From: Porphyrobacter sp. AAP82
GTDB lineage: Bacteria > Pseudomonadota > Alphaproteobacteria > Sphingomonadales > Sphingomonadaceae
Reading direction: 5' to 3'
NCBI RefSeq assembly: GCF_000331285.1
Contig: NZ_ANFX01000008.1
Coordinates: 124,001 to 188,000, forward strand
DNA: 64,000 nucleotides
Shown: positions 21,236-31,181 of the stretch, piece by piece
How positions within the stretch are numbered: the first letter of the stretch is position 1
Layout: the number at the start of each line of letters is the position of its first letter
Program-made: the position numbers and the translations under genes
The notes under the pieces: generated by a model
Database searches by the model: none
What the model saw: the letters and a program-made list of their open reading frames with translations, nothing else
What the model was told of the DNA's origin: nothing

Positions 21236-22138
21236 TCAAGCTTCAATCCATACCGAGCGAGGCACCCCGAGCAGGGTCAGGACCGCCGTCAGATCCGCAT
21301 CGTCCACCCGGCCATTGGCCGCCGCGCGCGCCTTGGGCTTGGCGCGATAGGCAAAGCCGTAGGTCGCAGCCTCAATCATCAGAATGTCGTTCGCCCCGTC
21401 ACCGGTGGCAAGGCTGTGCGCGCCCTCGCCCAGGCCCGCAAGCTCCTCGTGCAGCACCGCCGCCTTGACCGCGGAATCCGTGATCGGGCCGACCAGACCG
21501 CCGGTCAGCCTGCCATCCTCGACCGCCAGACGATTGCCGACGACGCGATGGAAGCCGAGCATTTCGGCGACCGGATCGGCGAAATGGTGGAAGCCGCCGG
21601 TCACCAGCACGGTGCGGGTGCCGAGTGCGGCGAGCGTCGCCACCAGCGTCTTCGCGCCGGCGCTCGCGGTGATGCGCTCGGCAAGGCAGGCGTGGATCGC
21701 GCCCTCATCGAGCCCCGCCAGCAGCGCCACCCGCTCGCGCAGGGCCGCCTCGAAATCAAGCTCGCCCTGCATCGCGCGTTCGGTGATCGCGGCGATCCGG
21801 TCCTTGATCCCCGCATAATCGGCGAGCTCGTCGATGCATTCCTGCCCGATCATGGTCGAATCCATGTCCGACACGAACAGGCGCGGGACTTCGATGGGCC
21901 CTTGCGCGACCAGCATCGCCGGGGCTTCGAAAATGTCGTCGATCGCGGCGAGCACGCCCGGCTCATCGCCGCCGTCCATGTGGAGTTCGAGCACGCCGGC
22001 ATCGCCCTCGGGCCCGGCGATGCCCTCCGGCAAGGCGGCAGCCGTCACCTGCGCCCCCGCATCGCCCAGCGCAGCCACCAGCGTATCGAGACGCGTTTCA
22101 CATTTATCCGTCTCTGCTATCAGCCGTGCAATGAGCAT
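21236..22138 (-). CDS. serB: phosphoserine phosphatase
   Basis: A protein of 300 residues from the ATG at 22138, which has GGAG at 8 bases; another ATG two codons upstream is too close to that site. The HAD-superfamily nucleophile motif is DMDSTMIGQ, motif II is VLVTGGFHHFA, and motif IV is GDGANDILMIEAA. An ACT-like N-terminal part of about 95 residues is present, as in typical SerB. It hydrolyses phosphoserine in the last step of serine synthesis. It is divergent from miaA, with the two start codons only 4 bases apart. Confidence 0.95.
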   Translation of the reverse strand: MLIARLIAETDKCETRLDTLVAALGDAGAQVTAAALPEGIAGPEGDAGVLELHMDGGDEPGVLAAIDDIFEAPAMLVAQGPIEVPRLFVSDMDSTMIGQECIDELADYAGIKDRIAAITERAMQGELDFEAALRERVALLAGLDEGAIHACLAERITASAGAKTLVATLAALGTRTVLVTGGFHHFADPVAEMLGFHRVVGNRLAVEDGRLTGGLVGPITDSAVKAAVLHEELAGLGEGAHSLATGDGANDILMIEAATYGFAYRAKPKARAAANGRVDDADLTAVLTLLGVPRSVWIEA

Positions 22139-22142
22139 GTCC

Positions 22143-23087
22143 ATGACTCCCGAAAATCCGCTCGCGCTCATCGCAGGGCCGACCGCCAGCGGCAAGAGCG
22201 CGGTTGCGCTGGCACTCGCTCACCGCCTCGCCGCCGATGGCCGGCAGGCGGTGATCGTCAACGCCGACAGCGCGCAGGTCTATGCCGACCTGCAAGTGCT
22301 CTCCGCGCGGCCTTCGGAAGCCGAGATGGAAGGCATCGAACACCGCCTGTTCGGCGCGTGGGACGGCGCGGAAACCTGCTCGGCCGCCAGATGGGCCGCG
22401 CGCGCCAAGGCCGAGATTGCCGATCTTCACGCGGGCGGCGCGGTGCCGATCCTGGTCGGCGGCACCGGCCTTTATATGAAGGTGCTGCTCGAAGGGATTG
22501 CCCCGATCCCGGAAATCGACCCGGCGGTGCGGGACGCGGTGCGGGCGATGGCGCCGGGCGATGCCTACAAGCTGCTTGCACTTGAAGACCCCGAACGCGC
22601 GAGCCTGCTTGATCCGGGCGACAGCCAGAGGATCGCCCGCGCGCTCGAGGTCAAGCGCTCGACCGGCGTGACGCTCGGCGACTGGCAGCTCGCCAAGGCC
22701 GGCGGGATCGCCGAGGAAGTGACGCTCCATCCCCTGATCGTCGAGCCCGAGCGCCAGTGGGTCTATGACCGCTGCGATGCGCGCTTTGAGGCGATGCTCG
22801 ACCAGGGCGCGATTGCCGAGGTCGAGGCGCTGCTCGCGCGGGGGCTCGATCCCGATCTGCCGGTGATGCGCGCGATCGGCGTGCCGGAAATCGCCGCATG
22901 GCTCGCTGGCGAGATCGAGGCCGAGGATGTGGTCGCCAGCGGCAGCCAGGCGACGCGCAATTATGCCAAGCGCCAGTTCACCTGGTTCCGGCGTCAGCCG
23001 CCCGCCGATTGGCCGCGGGTCCACCCCGATTGGGAATCCGAAAATATCGACATCAACATCGCTTTCGCATCATTATTGCGCAAATAG
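22143..23087 (+). CDS. miaA: tRNA dimethylallyltransferase
   Basis: A protein of 314 residues. Walker A is AGPTASGKSAVALALA at the N-terminus, followed by NADSAQVYADLQVLSARPS and GGTGLYMKVLLEGI. The C-terminal part has RAIGVPEIAAWL and QATRNYAKRQFTWFRRQ, all MiaA hallmarks. The enzyme adds the dimethylallyl group to A37 of tRNAs reading UNN codons. In-frame ATGs at 22131 and 22137 are alternative starts, but 22143 fits the usual N-terminus. Its promoter must lie inside or beside the 5' part of serB. Confidence 0.96.
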   Translation: MTPENPLALIAGPTASGKSAVALALAHRLAADGRQAVIVNADSAQVYADLQVLSARPSEAEMEGIEHRLFGAWDGAETCSAARWAARAKAEIADLHAGGAVPILVGGTGLYMKVLLEGIAPIPEIDPAVRDAVRAMAPGDAYKLLALEDPERASLLDPGDSQRIARALEVKRSTGVTLGDWQLAKAGGIAEEVTLHPLIVEPERQWVYDRCDARFEAMLDQGAIAEVEALLARGLDPDLPVMRAIGVPEIAAWLAGEIEAEDVVASGSQATRNYAKRQFTWFRRQPPADWPRVHPDWESENIDINIAFASLLRK

Positions 23088-23129
23088 GGCTTGACTTATC
23101 AGATTATGACCTTTAGCGGCACGGCCACT

Positions 23130-23166
23130 CGGCCCGATGCGCACGCCTGTGCCTCGGGCCGGTTTT
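23130..23166 (+). terminator. intrinsic terminator or attenuator between miaA and ilvB
   Basis: Outer stem CGGCCCGA (23130-23137) with TCGGGCCG (23154-23161), inner stem GCAC/GTGC, then TTTT (23163-23166). It ends only about 20-30 bases before the ilvB start and 43 bases after miaA. It may simply end miaA transcription, or act as an attenuator if the ilvB promoter is upstream (TTGACT at 23091 is a candidate -35 without a good -10). Confidence 0.65.
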
Positions 23167-23198
23167 CATATTGATGCCAAGCCTCGATGGAGTTTCCC

Positions 23199-24988
23199 GT
23201 GCCCGGTGATCCGGCCCCAGCCCCTCCCGCCAATCCGACCGCGATGAGCGGCGCGGCGATCCTCGTCGAGGGCCTGATCGAACAGGGCGTGGAATATGTG
23301 TTCGGCTATCCCGGCGGCGCGGTGCTGCCGATCTATGACGAATTGTTCGGCGATGAACGCATCCGCCACATCCTCGTGCGCCATGAAGCGGGCGCGGCCC
23401 ATGCGGCCGAAGGCTATGCCCGCGCCACCGGCAAGCCGGGCGTGGTGCTGGTCACCTCGGGCCCTGGAGCGACCAACGCGATCACCGGCATAGCCGATGC
23501 GTGGATGGATTCGATCCCGATGGTGGTCATCACGGGGCAAGTGCCGACTGCGCTGATCGGCACCGACGCCTTTCAGGAAGCCGACACCATCGGCATCACC
23601 CGTCACTGCACCAAGCACAATTATCTGGTGAAGGACCCGGCCGATCTTGCCGCGACGATCAAGGAGGCCTTCCTGATCGCCACCACCGGCAGGCCCGGCC
23701 CGGTGGTGATCGACATCCCCAAGAACGTCCAGATCGCCATCCCCTCCGAACGCCGCGCGCTGGTGCGGGCCGGATCGCACCGCTACGCGCCGCAGACCGT
23801 GGCGGCGGCCGAACAGATCATCGAGGCGGTCGAGATGATCGCCGCTGCCGAGCGTCCGATCCTCTACACCGGCGGCGGCGTGATCAATTCGGGGCCCGAG
23901 GCGAGCGCGCTGCTGCGCCGTTTCCAGGACCTCACCGGATCACCCGTCACCTCGACGCTGATGGGCCTCGGCGCCTTCCCCAGCACCCACCCCGATTGGC
24001 TCGGGATGCTCGGGATGCACGGCACCTATGAAGCCAACATGGCGATGAACCAGTGCGACGTGATGGTCTGCATCGGCGCGCGCTTCGATGACCGCGTGAC
24101 CGGGCGACTGGACGCCTTCTCGCCGAACTCGAAGAAGATCCACATCGATATCGACCGCTCCTCGATCAACAAGGTGGTGCCGGTCGATCTCGGCATCCTC
24201 GGCGATTGCGGGACGGTGCTCTCGCAGCTGATCGCGGCGTGGGGCGCCCGGCGGGCGCAGGACCTTGGCGAATGGAAGGCCCGCATCGCCGGCTGGCGCG
24301 CGCGCGAATGCCTCGCCTATCCCGAACGCAGCGCCCGGCACCCCGGGATGATCATGCCGCAAAAGGCGGTCGAGCGGCTCTATGCCCTGACCCACCAGAG
24401 AAAGCCGATCATCACCACCGAAGTGGGCCAGCACCAGATGTGGGCGGCGCAGTATTTCGGGTTCGAGGATCCCAACAAGTGGCTCACCAGCGGCGGTTTG
24501 GGGACGATGGGCTATGGCCTGCCTGCGGCCATCGGCGCGCAGCTCGGCCACCCCGATGCACTGGTGATCGACATCGCCGGCGAGGCGAGCATCCAGATGA
24601 ACATCCAGGAACTCGGCACCGCTTCGCAATACCGCCTGCCGGTCAAGATCTTCATCCTCAACAACGAATACATGGGCATGGTCCGCCAGTGGCAGGAACT
24701 GACCTATGAGAGCCGCTATTCGAACAGCTATTCGGACAGCCTCCCCGATTTCGTGAAGCTGGCCGAGGCCTATGGCTGGAGAGGCGTCCGCATCACCGAA
24801 GAGCGCGATCTGGATGACGGCATCATGCGGATGCTCGACCACAATGGCCCGGTGATCGTCGATTGCCTCGTCGCGCAGGACGCCAACTGCCTGCCGATGA
24901 TCCCGTCAGGCGCCGCACATACCGAGATGATGCTTTACGGCGACAAGCTCGGCGGCACGATGGACGACGAAGCCAAGGCGCTGGTGTG

Positions 24989-24989
<1 letters not shown>
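23199..24989 (+). CDS. ilvB: acetolactate synthase, large catalytic subunit
   Basis: About 596 residues. The GTG at 23199 has GGAG 6 bases upstream; an in-frame ATG at 23187 overlaps that site and lacks its own. The ThDP-enzyme domain order is visible: N-terminal YVFGYPGGAVLPIYDEL with the catalytic Glu region RHEAGAAHAAEGYARATGKP, a central FAD-binding domain, and the C-terminal ThDP motif starting GEASIQMNIQEL and ending with ILNNEYMGMVRQW. The GD of the usual GDG motif is GE here (DIAGEASIQMN). It makes 2-acetolactate or 2-aceto-2-hydroxybutyrate for Val/Leu/Ile synthesis. Its stop overlaps the start of a small membrane-protein gene. Confidence 0.96.
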
Positions 24990-26741
<1,752 letters not shown>

Positions 26742-26754
26742 GCCGCAAAGAAAT

Positions 26755-26784
26755 CCACCGCCCGCCTCAAGCGGCGGGCGGTGG
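26755..26784 (+). terminator. 12-bp perfect hairpin after ilvC
   Basis: CCACCGCCCGCC pairs perfectly with GGCGGGCGGTGG around a 6-base loop, 13 bases after the ilvC stop. There is no T-run on the plus strand, so it may be a Rho-assisted or T-less terminator that also protects the 3' end. Confidence 0.55.
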
Positions 26785-26841
26785 AACCATCGCGAGGCAT
26801 CGGGTATTGGTCGTTCACACCCGTTTGGAGAGACCGATCCG

Positions 26842-27406
26842 ATAAATTGCACCACTCTTGCCGCCGCCAGCGCGCTTGCCTTTGCAGCAGGCGCCCCGCC
26901 TTCGCCCCGGCGCTCACCGCGCAAGGCGCTGCCCAGGTGCCCGGTGCCAGGGACCCCGCGCGGGTCACCGCAGGGACCTATGCCGCAACCCCGACCACTC
27001 GCTGATCGGCTGGGAAGTCAGCCACTTCGGCTTCAACGACTATTACGGTCTGTTCGGCGATGTCGCGGGCACGCTGGGGCTCGATCCGGCCAAGCCTGCC
27101 GAGGCGAAGGTCGACGTGACGATCCCGCTCGCCAATGTCAGCACGGCGAGCATGGGCCTGACCGATCACCTGCTGCGCGCCGGCAAGGACGGCGGCAAGC
27201 CCGATTTCTTCGGCCCCGCCCCGGTCCCTGCGCGCTTCGTCACGGCGACCATCATCGGCGATCTTCCCCTGAACGGCGTGACCAGGCCCGTCACCTTCGA
27301 GGCAGAGACCGCCATCAAGCGCTCCGACTTCGGGGTGAGCTACGCCATCCCCTTCGTCACCGACGAGGTGGAACTCGACATCAGCGTCGCCTTCGAAAAG
27401 CAGTAA
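26842..27406 (+). pseudogene. decayed YceI-family periplasmic protein gene
   Basis: YceI sequence is spread over three frames. A signal-peptide-like stretch TTLAAASALAFAAGAP is read from 26851 to 26898. The mature N-terminus (FAPALTAQGAAQVPGARDP to AGTYAA) continues in another frame from 26898 to 26986. The rest (NPDHSLIGWEVSHFGFNDYY onward to ISVAFEKQ) is read in the third frame to 27406. No start codon survives before the signal peptide. Relative to the family there are also in-frame gaps, after ARFVTAT and after VTFEAE, where variable strands would be. Intact YceI proteins are lipocalin-like and bind polyisoprenoids. Confidence 0.8.
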
Positions 27407-27453
27407 GCCGCCCCTCGACTTGACCGCCGCAATCGGGCAGGCACATCGCCGCT

Positions 27454-28605
27454 ATGCGCCTGTCCGATTGCCACAATATCGACGATTTCCGCCGCCTCGC
27501 CAAAGCGCGGCTGCCTTTCCCCGTGTTCGACTATATCGACGGCGCGGCCGATGACGAGCTGACCAAGGCGCGCAATACCGCAGCCTTTGCGGGCGTCGAT
27601 CTGGTGCCCGACGTGCTGGCGGGGGTGGCCGAGATCGACACCTCCTGCACGATCCTCGGCCGCCGGTCGGCGCTCCCGCTGATGCTCTCGCCCACCGCGG
27701 TGCAGCGCGCCTTCCACTGGGAGGGCGAACGCGCCGTTGCCCGCGCGGCGGAGAAATACGGGCTGTGGTTCGGCATATCGAGCCTTGCGACCCGCAGCAT
27801 CGAGGAGATCGCCGCGCTGACCAGCGGACCCAAGCTGTTCCAGCTCTATGTCCACAAGGACAAGGGATTGAACGCGAGCATGATCGAACGCTGCCAGGCA
27901 GCGAAGTTCGATGCGCTGGCGCTGACGGTCGACACGATCGTTTCGGGCAAGCGCGAGCGGTGCCTGCGCTCCGGATTCACCACCCCGCCGCGCTTCACCC
28001 CCGCAAGCCTCGTCAGCTATGCCACGCGGCCCCGATGGACGCTGGATTACGTGCTGCGCGAGAAATTCCGCCTCCCCAATCTCGATACGCATGTGGCCGA
28101 GGGTTCGGGCAAGGCGGTGAGCATCGCCGAATATTTCAACACCATGCTCGACACCGCGATGGACTGGGACACGGCCGCAAGGATCCGGCAGGACTGGGGC
28201 GGCACATTCGTGTTGAAGGGCGTGATGAGCGCGGGCGACGCACAGCGCGCGGTCGAAATCGGCGCGGACGCGATCATGATATCGAACCACGGCGGGCGGC
28301 AGCTCGATGGTGCCCGCGCGCCCTTCGACCAGCTGCCCGAAATCGTCGATGCGGTCGGCGGCAGGATCGAGATCATCTGCGATGGCGGGGTGCGGCGCGG
28401 CACCCATGTCCTCAAAGCACTGTGCACGGGCGCGAGCGCGGCTTCGGGCGGGCGGCTCTATCTCTACGCGCTCGCCGCAGCGGGGCAGGCGGGGGTGGAG
28501 CGCGCGCTCGGCATCCTCAAGGACGAGATCGAGCGCGGCATGCGGCTGATGGGGGTGACGCGGGTCGACCAGTTGACCACCGGGCGCATCCGGCAGCGCA
28601 ATTGA
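27454..28605 (+). CDS. FMN-dependent alpha-hydroxy-acid oxidase/dehydrogenase (LldD-like)
   Basis: A protein of 383 residues. It opens DFRRLAKARLPFPVFDYIDG with DGAADDE and contains LPLMLSPTA and YVHKDKG. VLKGVMS carries the catalytic Lys, and SNHGGRQLDGA contains the active-site His and Arg. CDGGVRRGTHVLKAL forms the phosphate-binding region. This is the TIM-barrel FMN family including L-lactate dehydrogenase, mandelate dehydrogenase and glycolate oxidase. The exact substrate is unclear; L-lactate is the most common. Intact, and preceded by the decayed yceI gene. Confidence 0.9.
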   Translation: MRLSDCHNIDDFRRLAKARLPFPVFDYIDGAADDELTKARNTAAFAGVDLVPDVLAGVAEIDTSCTILGRRSALPLMLSPTAVQRAFHWEGERAVARAAEKYGLWFGISSLATRSIEEIAALTSGPKLFQLYVHKDKGLNASMIERCQAAKFDALALTVDTIVSGKRERCLRSGFTTPPRFTPASLVSYATRPRWTLDYVLREKFRLPNLDTHVAEGSGKAVSIAEYFNTMLDTAMDWDTAARIRQDWGGTFVLKGVMSAGDAQRAVEIGADAIMISNHGGRQLDGARAPFDQLPEIVDAVGGRIEIICDGGVRRGTHVLKALCTGASAASGGRLYLYALAAAGQAGVERALGILKDEIERGMRLMGVTRVDQLTTGRIRQRN

Positions 28606-28701
28606 GCGAGCCCGCCGCCGCCCTCGGGTAGCCAAGCGGCAGGGCTTACCGGAATGTCATAAACCGGTAACGCAAAGGGCGTTTGGGCAGGCACGCTTTC
28701 G

Positions 28702-29187
28702 ATGACAGGGATCCGCACCACCATGACCACCGCGCGCGCTTTCGCCTTTGCCCTTCCCGCCCTCGCGCTCCTGCTCGGCGCCTGCGGGAGCGAGCCCGAC
28801 AAGGCCGCCAATGACGCCGACAGCTTTGCCGCGCGCATCGGCAAGGGCGAGGCGACCCCGGGCGCGGGCGGCGTTCCGGTCGCGCAGGGCACCGTCGCGC
28901 CCACGGTCGCGCAGCCCGCGCCGGGGGCCGCACCCGGGGTCTATTCGCCCGGCACGCTGACCGATCCCAAGGCAAGCACCTGCGGCGCGCCGCTGGCCGG
29001 GCCGTTCATCGGCAAGCTCGCCGATCAGCCGACCCGCGCCGAGATCGCCAAGGTGCTCGGCCGGACCGACAATCTGCGCTTTGTCGCCTTCGGCTCCAAC
29101 GCCAGCGTCAACCCCGACCCGACCAATCCGCGCCTGTCGATCATGCTCGATGCGCAGAACATCATCCGCGACGCGCGTTGCGGTTAA
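28702..29187 (+). CDS. lipoprotein with C-terminal peptidase-inhibitor I78-like domain
   Basis: A protein of 161 residues. A signal sequence ends in a lipobox LLGAC, so Cys is the likely lipidated residue; the second ATG at 28723 would give a more standard signal length. A Pro/Ala-rich linker follows. The last roughly 70 residues, from CGAPLAGPFIGKLADQPTR to LSIMLDAQNIIRDARCG, match the I78 inhibitor pattern: Cys, a GK turn, RLxIxLD, and a final CG. I78 proteins inhibit serine peptidases. Two S9 peptidases and an S41 peptidase are encoded in the window, but no direct link is shown. Confidence 0.7.
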   Translation: MTGIRTTMTTARAFAFALPALALLLGACGSEPDKAANDADSFAARIGKGEATPGAGGVPVAQGTVAPTVAQPAPGAAPGVYSPGTLTDPKASTCGAPLAGPFIGKLADQPTRAEIAKVLGRTDNLRFVAFGSNASVNPDPTNPRLSIMLDAQNIIRDARCG

Positions 29188-29268
29188 GCGGGCGGCTGAG
29201 CGGGCCCGGGTGGAAGAAGCGCCAATCCCGGCTTGCACTGGGCGCAATAATCGGCAAAGGCTCGCCCG

Positions 29269-29322
29269 ATGACGGAACACGGACCTTCGCTGCTGCTTCG
29301 ACTTATGCGCCCTTGGGCGTAG
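29269..29322 (+). CDS. leuA leader peptide (17 residues, Leu cluster)
   Basis: The short ORF encodes MTEHGPSLLLRLMRPWA and stops 89 bases before leuA. Four of five consecutive codons are Leu (CTG CTG CTT, CGA, CTT). A Leu-rich leader directly upstream of 2-isopropylmalate synthase is the classic signature of ribosome-mediated attenuation. No clear Shine-Dalgarno is seen beyond AAAGG 9 bases upstream of its ATG, which would be adequate. Confidence 0.75.
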   Translation: MTEHGPSLLLRLMRPWA

Positions 29323-29395
29323 GCAGCCGCGCGTCAGACGCCAGCGGCACCGCTCCCAAGGGTAACCGCCGCTAGCGAGCTTCCTTCCTGTTCTG
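29310..29395 (+). promoter_or_regulatory. candidate leuA transcription attenuator
   Basis: Two mutually exclusive pairings are visible. The first is CCCTTGGG (29310-29317, inside the leader peptide) with CCCAAGGG (29355-29362). The second is AGCGGC (29343-29348) with GCCGCT (29368-29373), followed by a pyrimidine-rich tract (29379-29394, TTCCTTCCTGTTCT). A ribosome stalled at the Leu codons would leave the first pairing free; a ribosome at the stop codon would cover it and allow the second. The T-tract is imperfect, so termination strength is uncertain. Confidence 0.55.
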
Positions 29396-29411
29396 ACGAC
29401 GAGCTTTCCCC

Positions 29412-31091
29412 ATGTCCATGCTGCGTGATCCTTCCGCCAAATACCGTCCCTTCGGCCAGATCAATCTGCCCGACCGCCAATGGCCCTCGAAGCTGATCGA
29501 GAAGGCCCCGCGCTGGCTTTCGACCGATCTGCGCGATGGCAACCAGTCGATCATCGACCCGATGGACGCGGTCAAGAAGCGCCGCTTCTTCGACCTCCTG
29601 GTCGAGGTCGGCCTCAAGGAGATCGAGGTCGGCTTCCCGAGCGCGGGCGCGACCGAGTTCGATTTCATCTCCGGCCTCGTGAAGTCGGGTGCCATCCCCG
29701 ATGACGTGATCGTGCAGGTCCTCACGCAAAGCCGCGAGGATCTGATCCGCACCTCCTTCGCCAGCCTCGAAGGCGCGCGCGCGGCGATCGTCCACCTCTA
29801 CAACGCGGTCAGCCCGGCATGGCGCGACATCGTGTTCCGCATGAGCAAGGACGAGGTCAAGGCGATTGCCGTCGCCGGCGCCAAGGTGATGCGGGATGAA
29901 GCCGCGCGCTATCCCGGCACGCACTGGCATTTCCAATATTCGCCCGAAACCTTCTCCACCGCCGAACTGGACTTCAGCATCGAGGTCTGCGCGGCGGTGA
30001 TGGAAGTGCTTGCGCCCACGCCCGAACACCCGATCATCCTCAACCTGCCGGCCACGGTCGAAGCGGCGACCCCCAATATCTACGCCGACCAGATCGAATA
30101 TTTCGGGCGCCACCTGCCGAACCGCGAAAGCGCTGTCCTGTCCTTGCACACCCACAACGACCGCGGCACCGGCGTCGCGGCGGCGGAACTGGGCCTGATG
30201 GCGGGCGCGGACCGCGTCGAGGGCTGCCTGTTCGGCAATGGCGAGCGCACCGGCAATTGCTGCCTCGTCACCATGGCGCTCAATCTCTACACCCAAGGGG
30301 TCAGCCCGGGCCTCGATTTTTCGGACATCGACCGGGTGATCGAGACCGTCATCTATTGCAACGACCTGCCCGTCCACCAGCGCCACCCCTATGGCGGGGA
30401 ACTGGTCTACACCGCCTTTTCCGGCAGCCATCAGGACGCGATCAAGAAGGGCTTCGAAGCGCGCGAGACGCAGAACGACGAGGCCTGGCGCGTGCCTTAT
30501 CTGCCGATCGACCCGGCCGATCTCGGACGCAGTTACGAGGCGGTGATCCGGGTCAATTCGCAGTCCGGCAAGGGCGGGTTTGCCTGGGTGCTGGAAAAGG
30601 ACCAGGGGTTGAAGCTCCCCAAGAAGATGCAGGCCGATTTCTCCCGCCATGTGCAGGCCATGGCCGACGCGCTGGGCCGCGAGCTCAATGCCGGCGATAT
30701 CTGGGACGCCTTCCGCCGCGCCTATCACGTCAAGATCCACCCCAAGCACTTCCAGCTGGTCCGCTACGAGGAAAGCCGCGCGGCTGACGGCACGCGGATC
30801 TTCGCGGGCACCATCGCGGTCGAAGGGGCCGAGCAGAGCGTGTCGGGCCGGGGCAACGGCCTCATCTCCTCGGTGATGGGAACCTTGCGCGAGGCCTTCG
30901 GCGTCGATCTCGAGGTGGTCGACTACACCGAACACGCGCTGGGCGCGGGGACCGACGCGCGCGCGGCGGCCTATCTCGAATGCCGCGCGAAGGATGGCCG
31001 CACCATCTGGGGCTGCGGGATCGACGAGGATATCGCCACCGCCAGCGTGCGCGCGGTGCTGAGCGCGGCCAACGCGGCCGTCACGCGCTAG
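29412..31091 (+). CDS. leuA: 2-isopropylmalate synthase, long form
   Basis: A protein of 559 residues, starting [20 protein letters not shown]. This is the longer LeuA type shared with yeast and actinobacteria rather than the 520-residue enterobacterial type. The catalytic TIM barrel has [15 protein letters not shown] (metal site) and [20 protein letters not shown] with [20 protein letters not shown]. The C-terminal LeuA dimer/regulatory domain contains [16 protein letters not shown] and normally binds leucine. It condenses acetyl-CoA with 2-ketoisovalerate. A Leu-rich leader peptide lies upstream. Confidence 0.97.
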   Translation: MSMLRDPSAKYRPFGQINLPDRQWPSKLIEKAPRWLSTDLRDGNQSIIDPMDAVKKRRFFDLLVEVGLKEIEVGFPSAGATEFDFISGLVKSGAIPDDVIVQVLTQSREDLIRTSFASLEGARAAIVHLYNAVSPAWRDIVFRMSKDEVKAIAVAGAKVMRDEAARYPGTHWHFQYSPETFSTAELDFSIEVCAAVMEVLAPTPEHPIILNLPATVEAATPNIYADQIEYFGRHLPNRESAVLSLHTHNDRGTGVAAAELGLMAGADRVEGCLFGNGERTGNCCLVTMALNLYTQGVSPGLDFSDIDRVIETVIYCNDLPVHQRHPYGGELVYTAFSGSHQDAIKKGFEARETQNDEAWRVPYLPIDPADLGRSYEAVIRVNSQSGKGGFAWVLEKDQGLKLPKKMQADFSRHVQAMADALGRELNAGDIWDAFRRAYHVKIHPKHFQLVRYEESRAADGTRIFAGTIAVEGAEQSVSGRGNGLISSVMGTLREAFGVDLEVVDYTEHALGAGTDARAAAYLECRAKDGRTIWGCGIDEDIATASVRAVLSAANAAVTR

Positions 31092-31114
31092 CACACTTTC
31101 TCTCTGGAACAGGC

Positions 31115-31145
31115 CGCGCGTGGTGGTATCACACCGCCACGCGCG
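31115..31145 (+). terminator. hairpin after leuA
   Basis: CGCGCGTGG (31115-31123) pairs with CCACGCGCG (31137-31145), 9 bp, 13-base loop, 24 bases after the leuA stop. There is no T-run, so terminator function is only suggested. Confidence 0.4.
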
Positions 31146-31181
31146 CCCGCTGCGCGCGTCCTTGGGGGAGGAAAAATTGCC

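Noticed and set aside
23106-23174. A 22-codon ORF before ilvB as a branched-chain attenuation leader peptide
   Set aside because: It contains no Leu, Val or Ile codons and no Shine-Dalgarno; it only overlaps the terminator stem.
29233-29262. TTGCAC near 29233 as -35 of the leuA promoter
   Set aside because: No -10 hexamer falls at 16-18 bases; AATAAT is too close, so no promoter was called.
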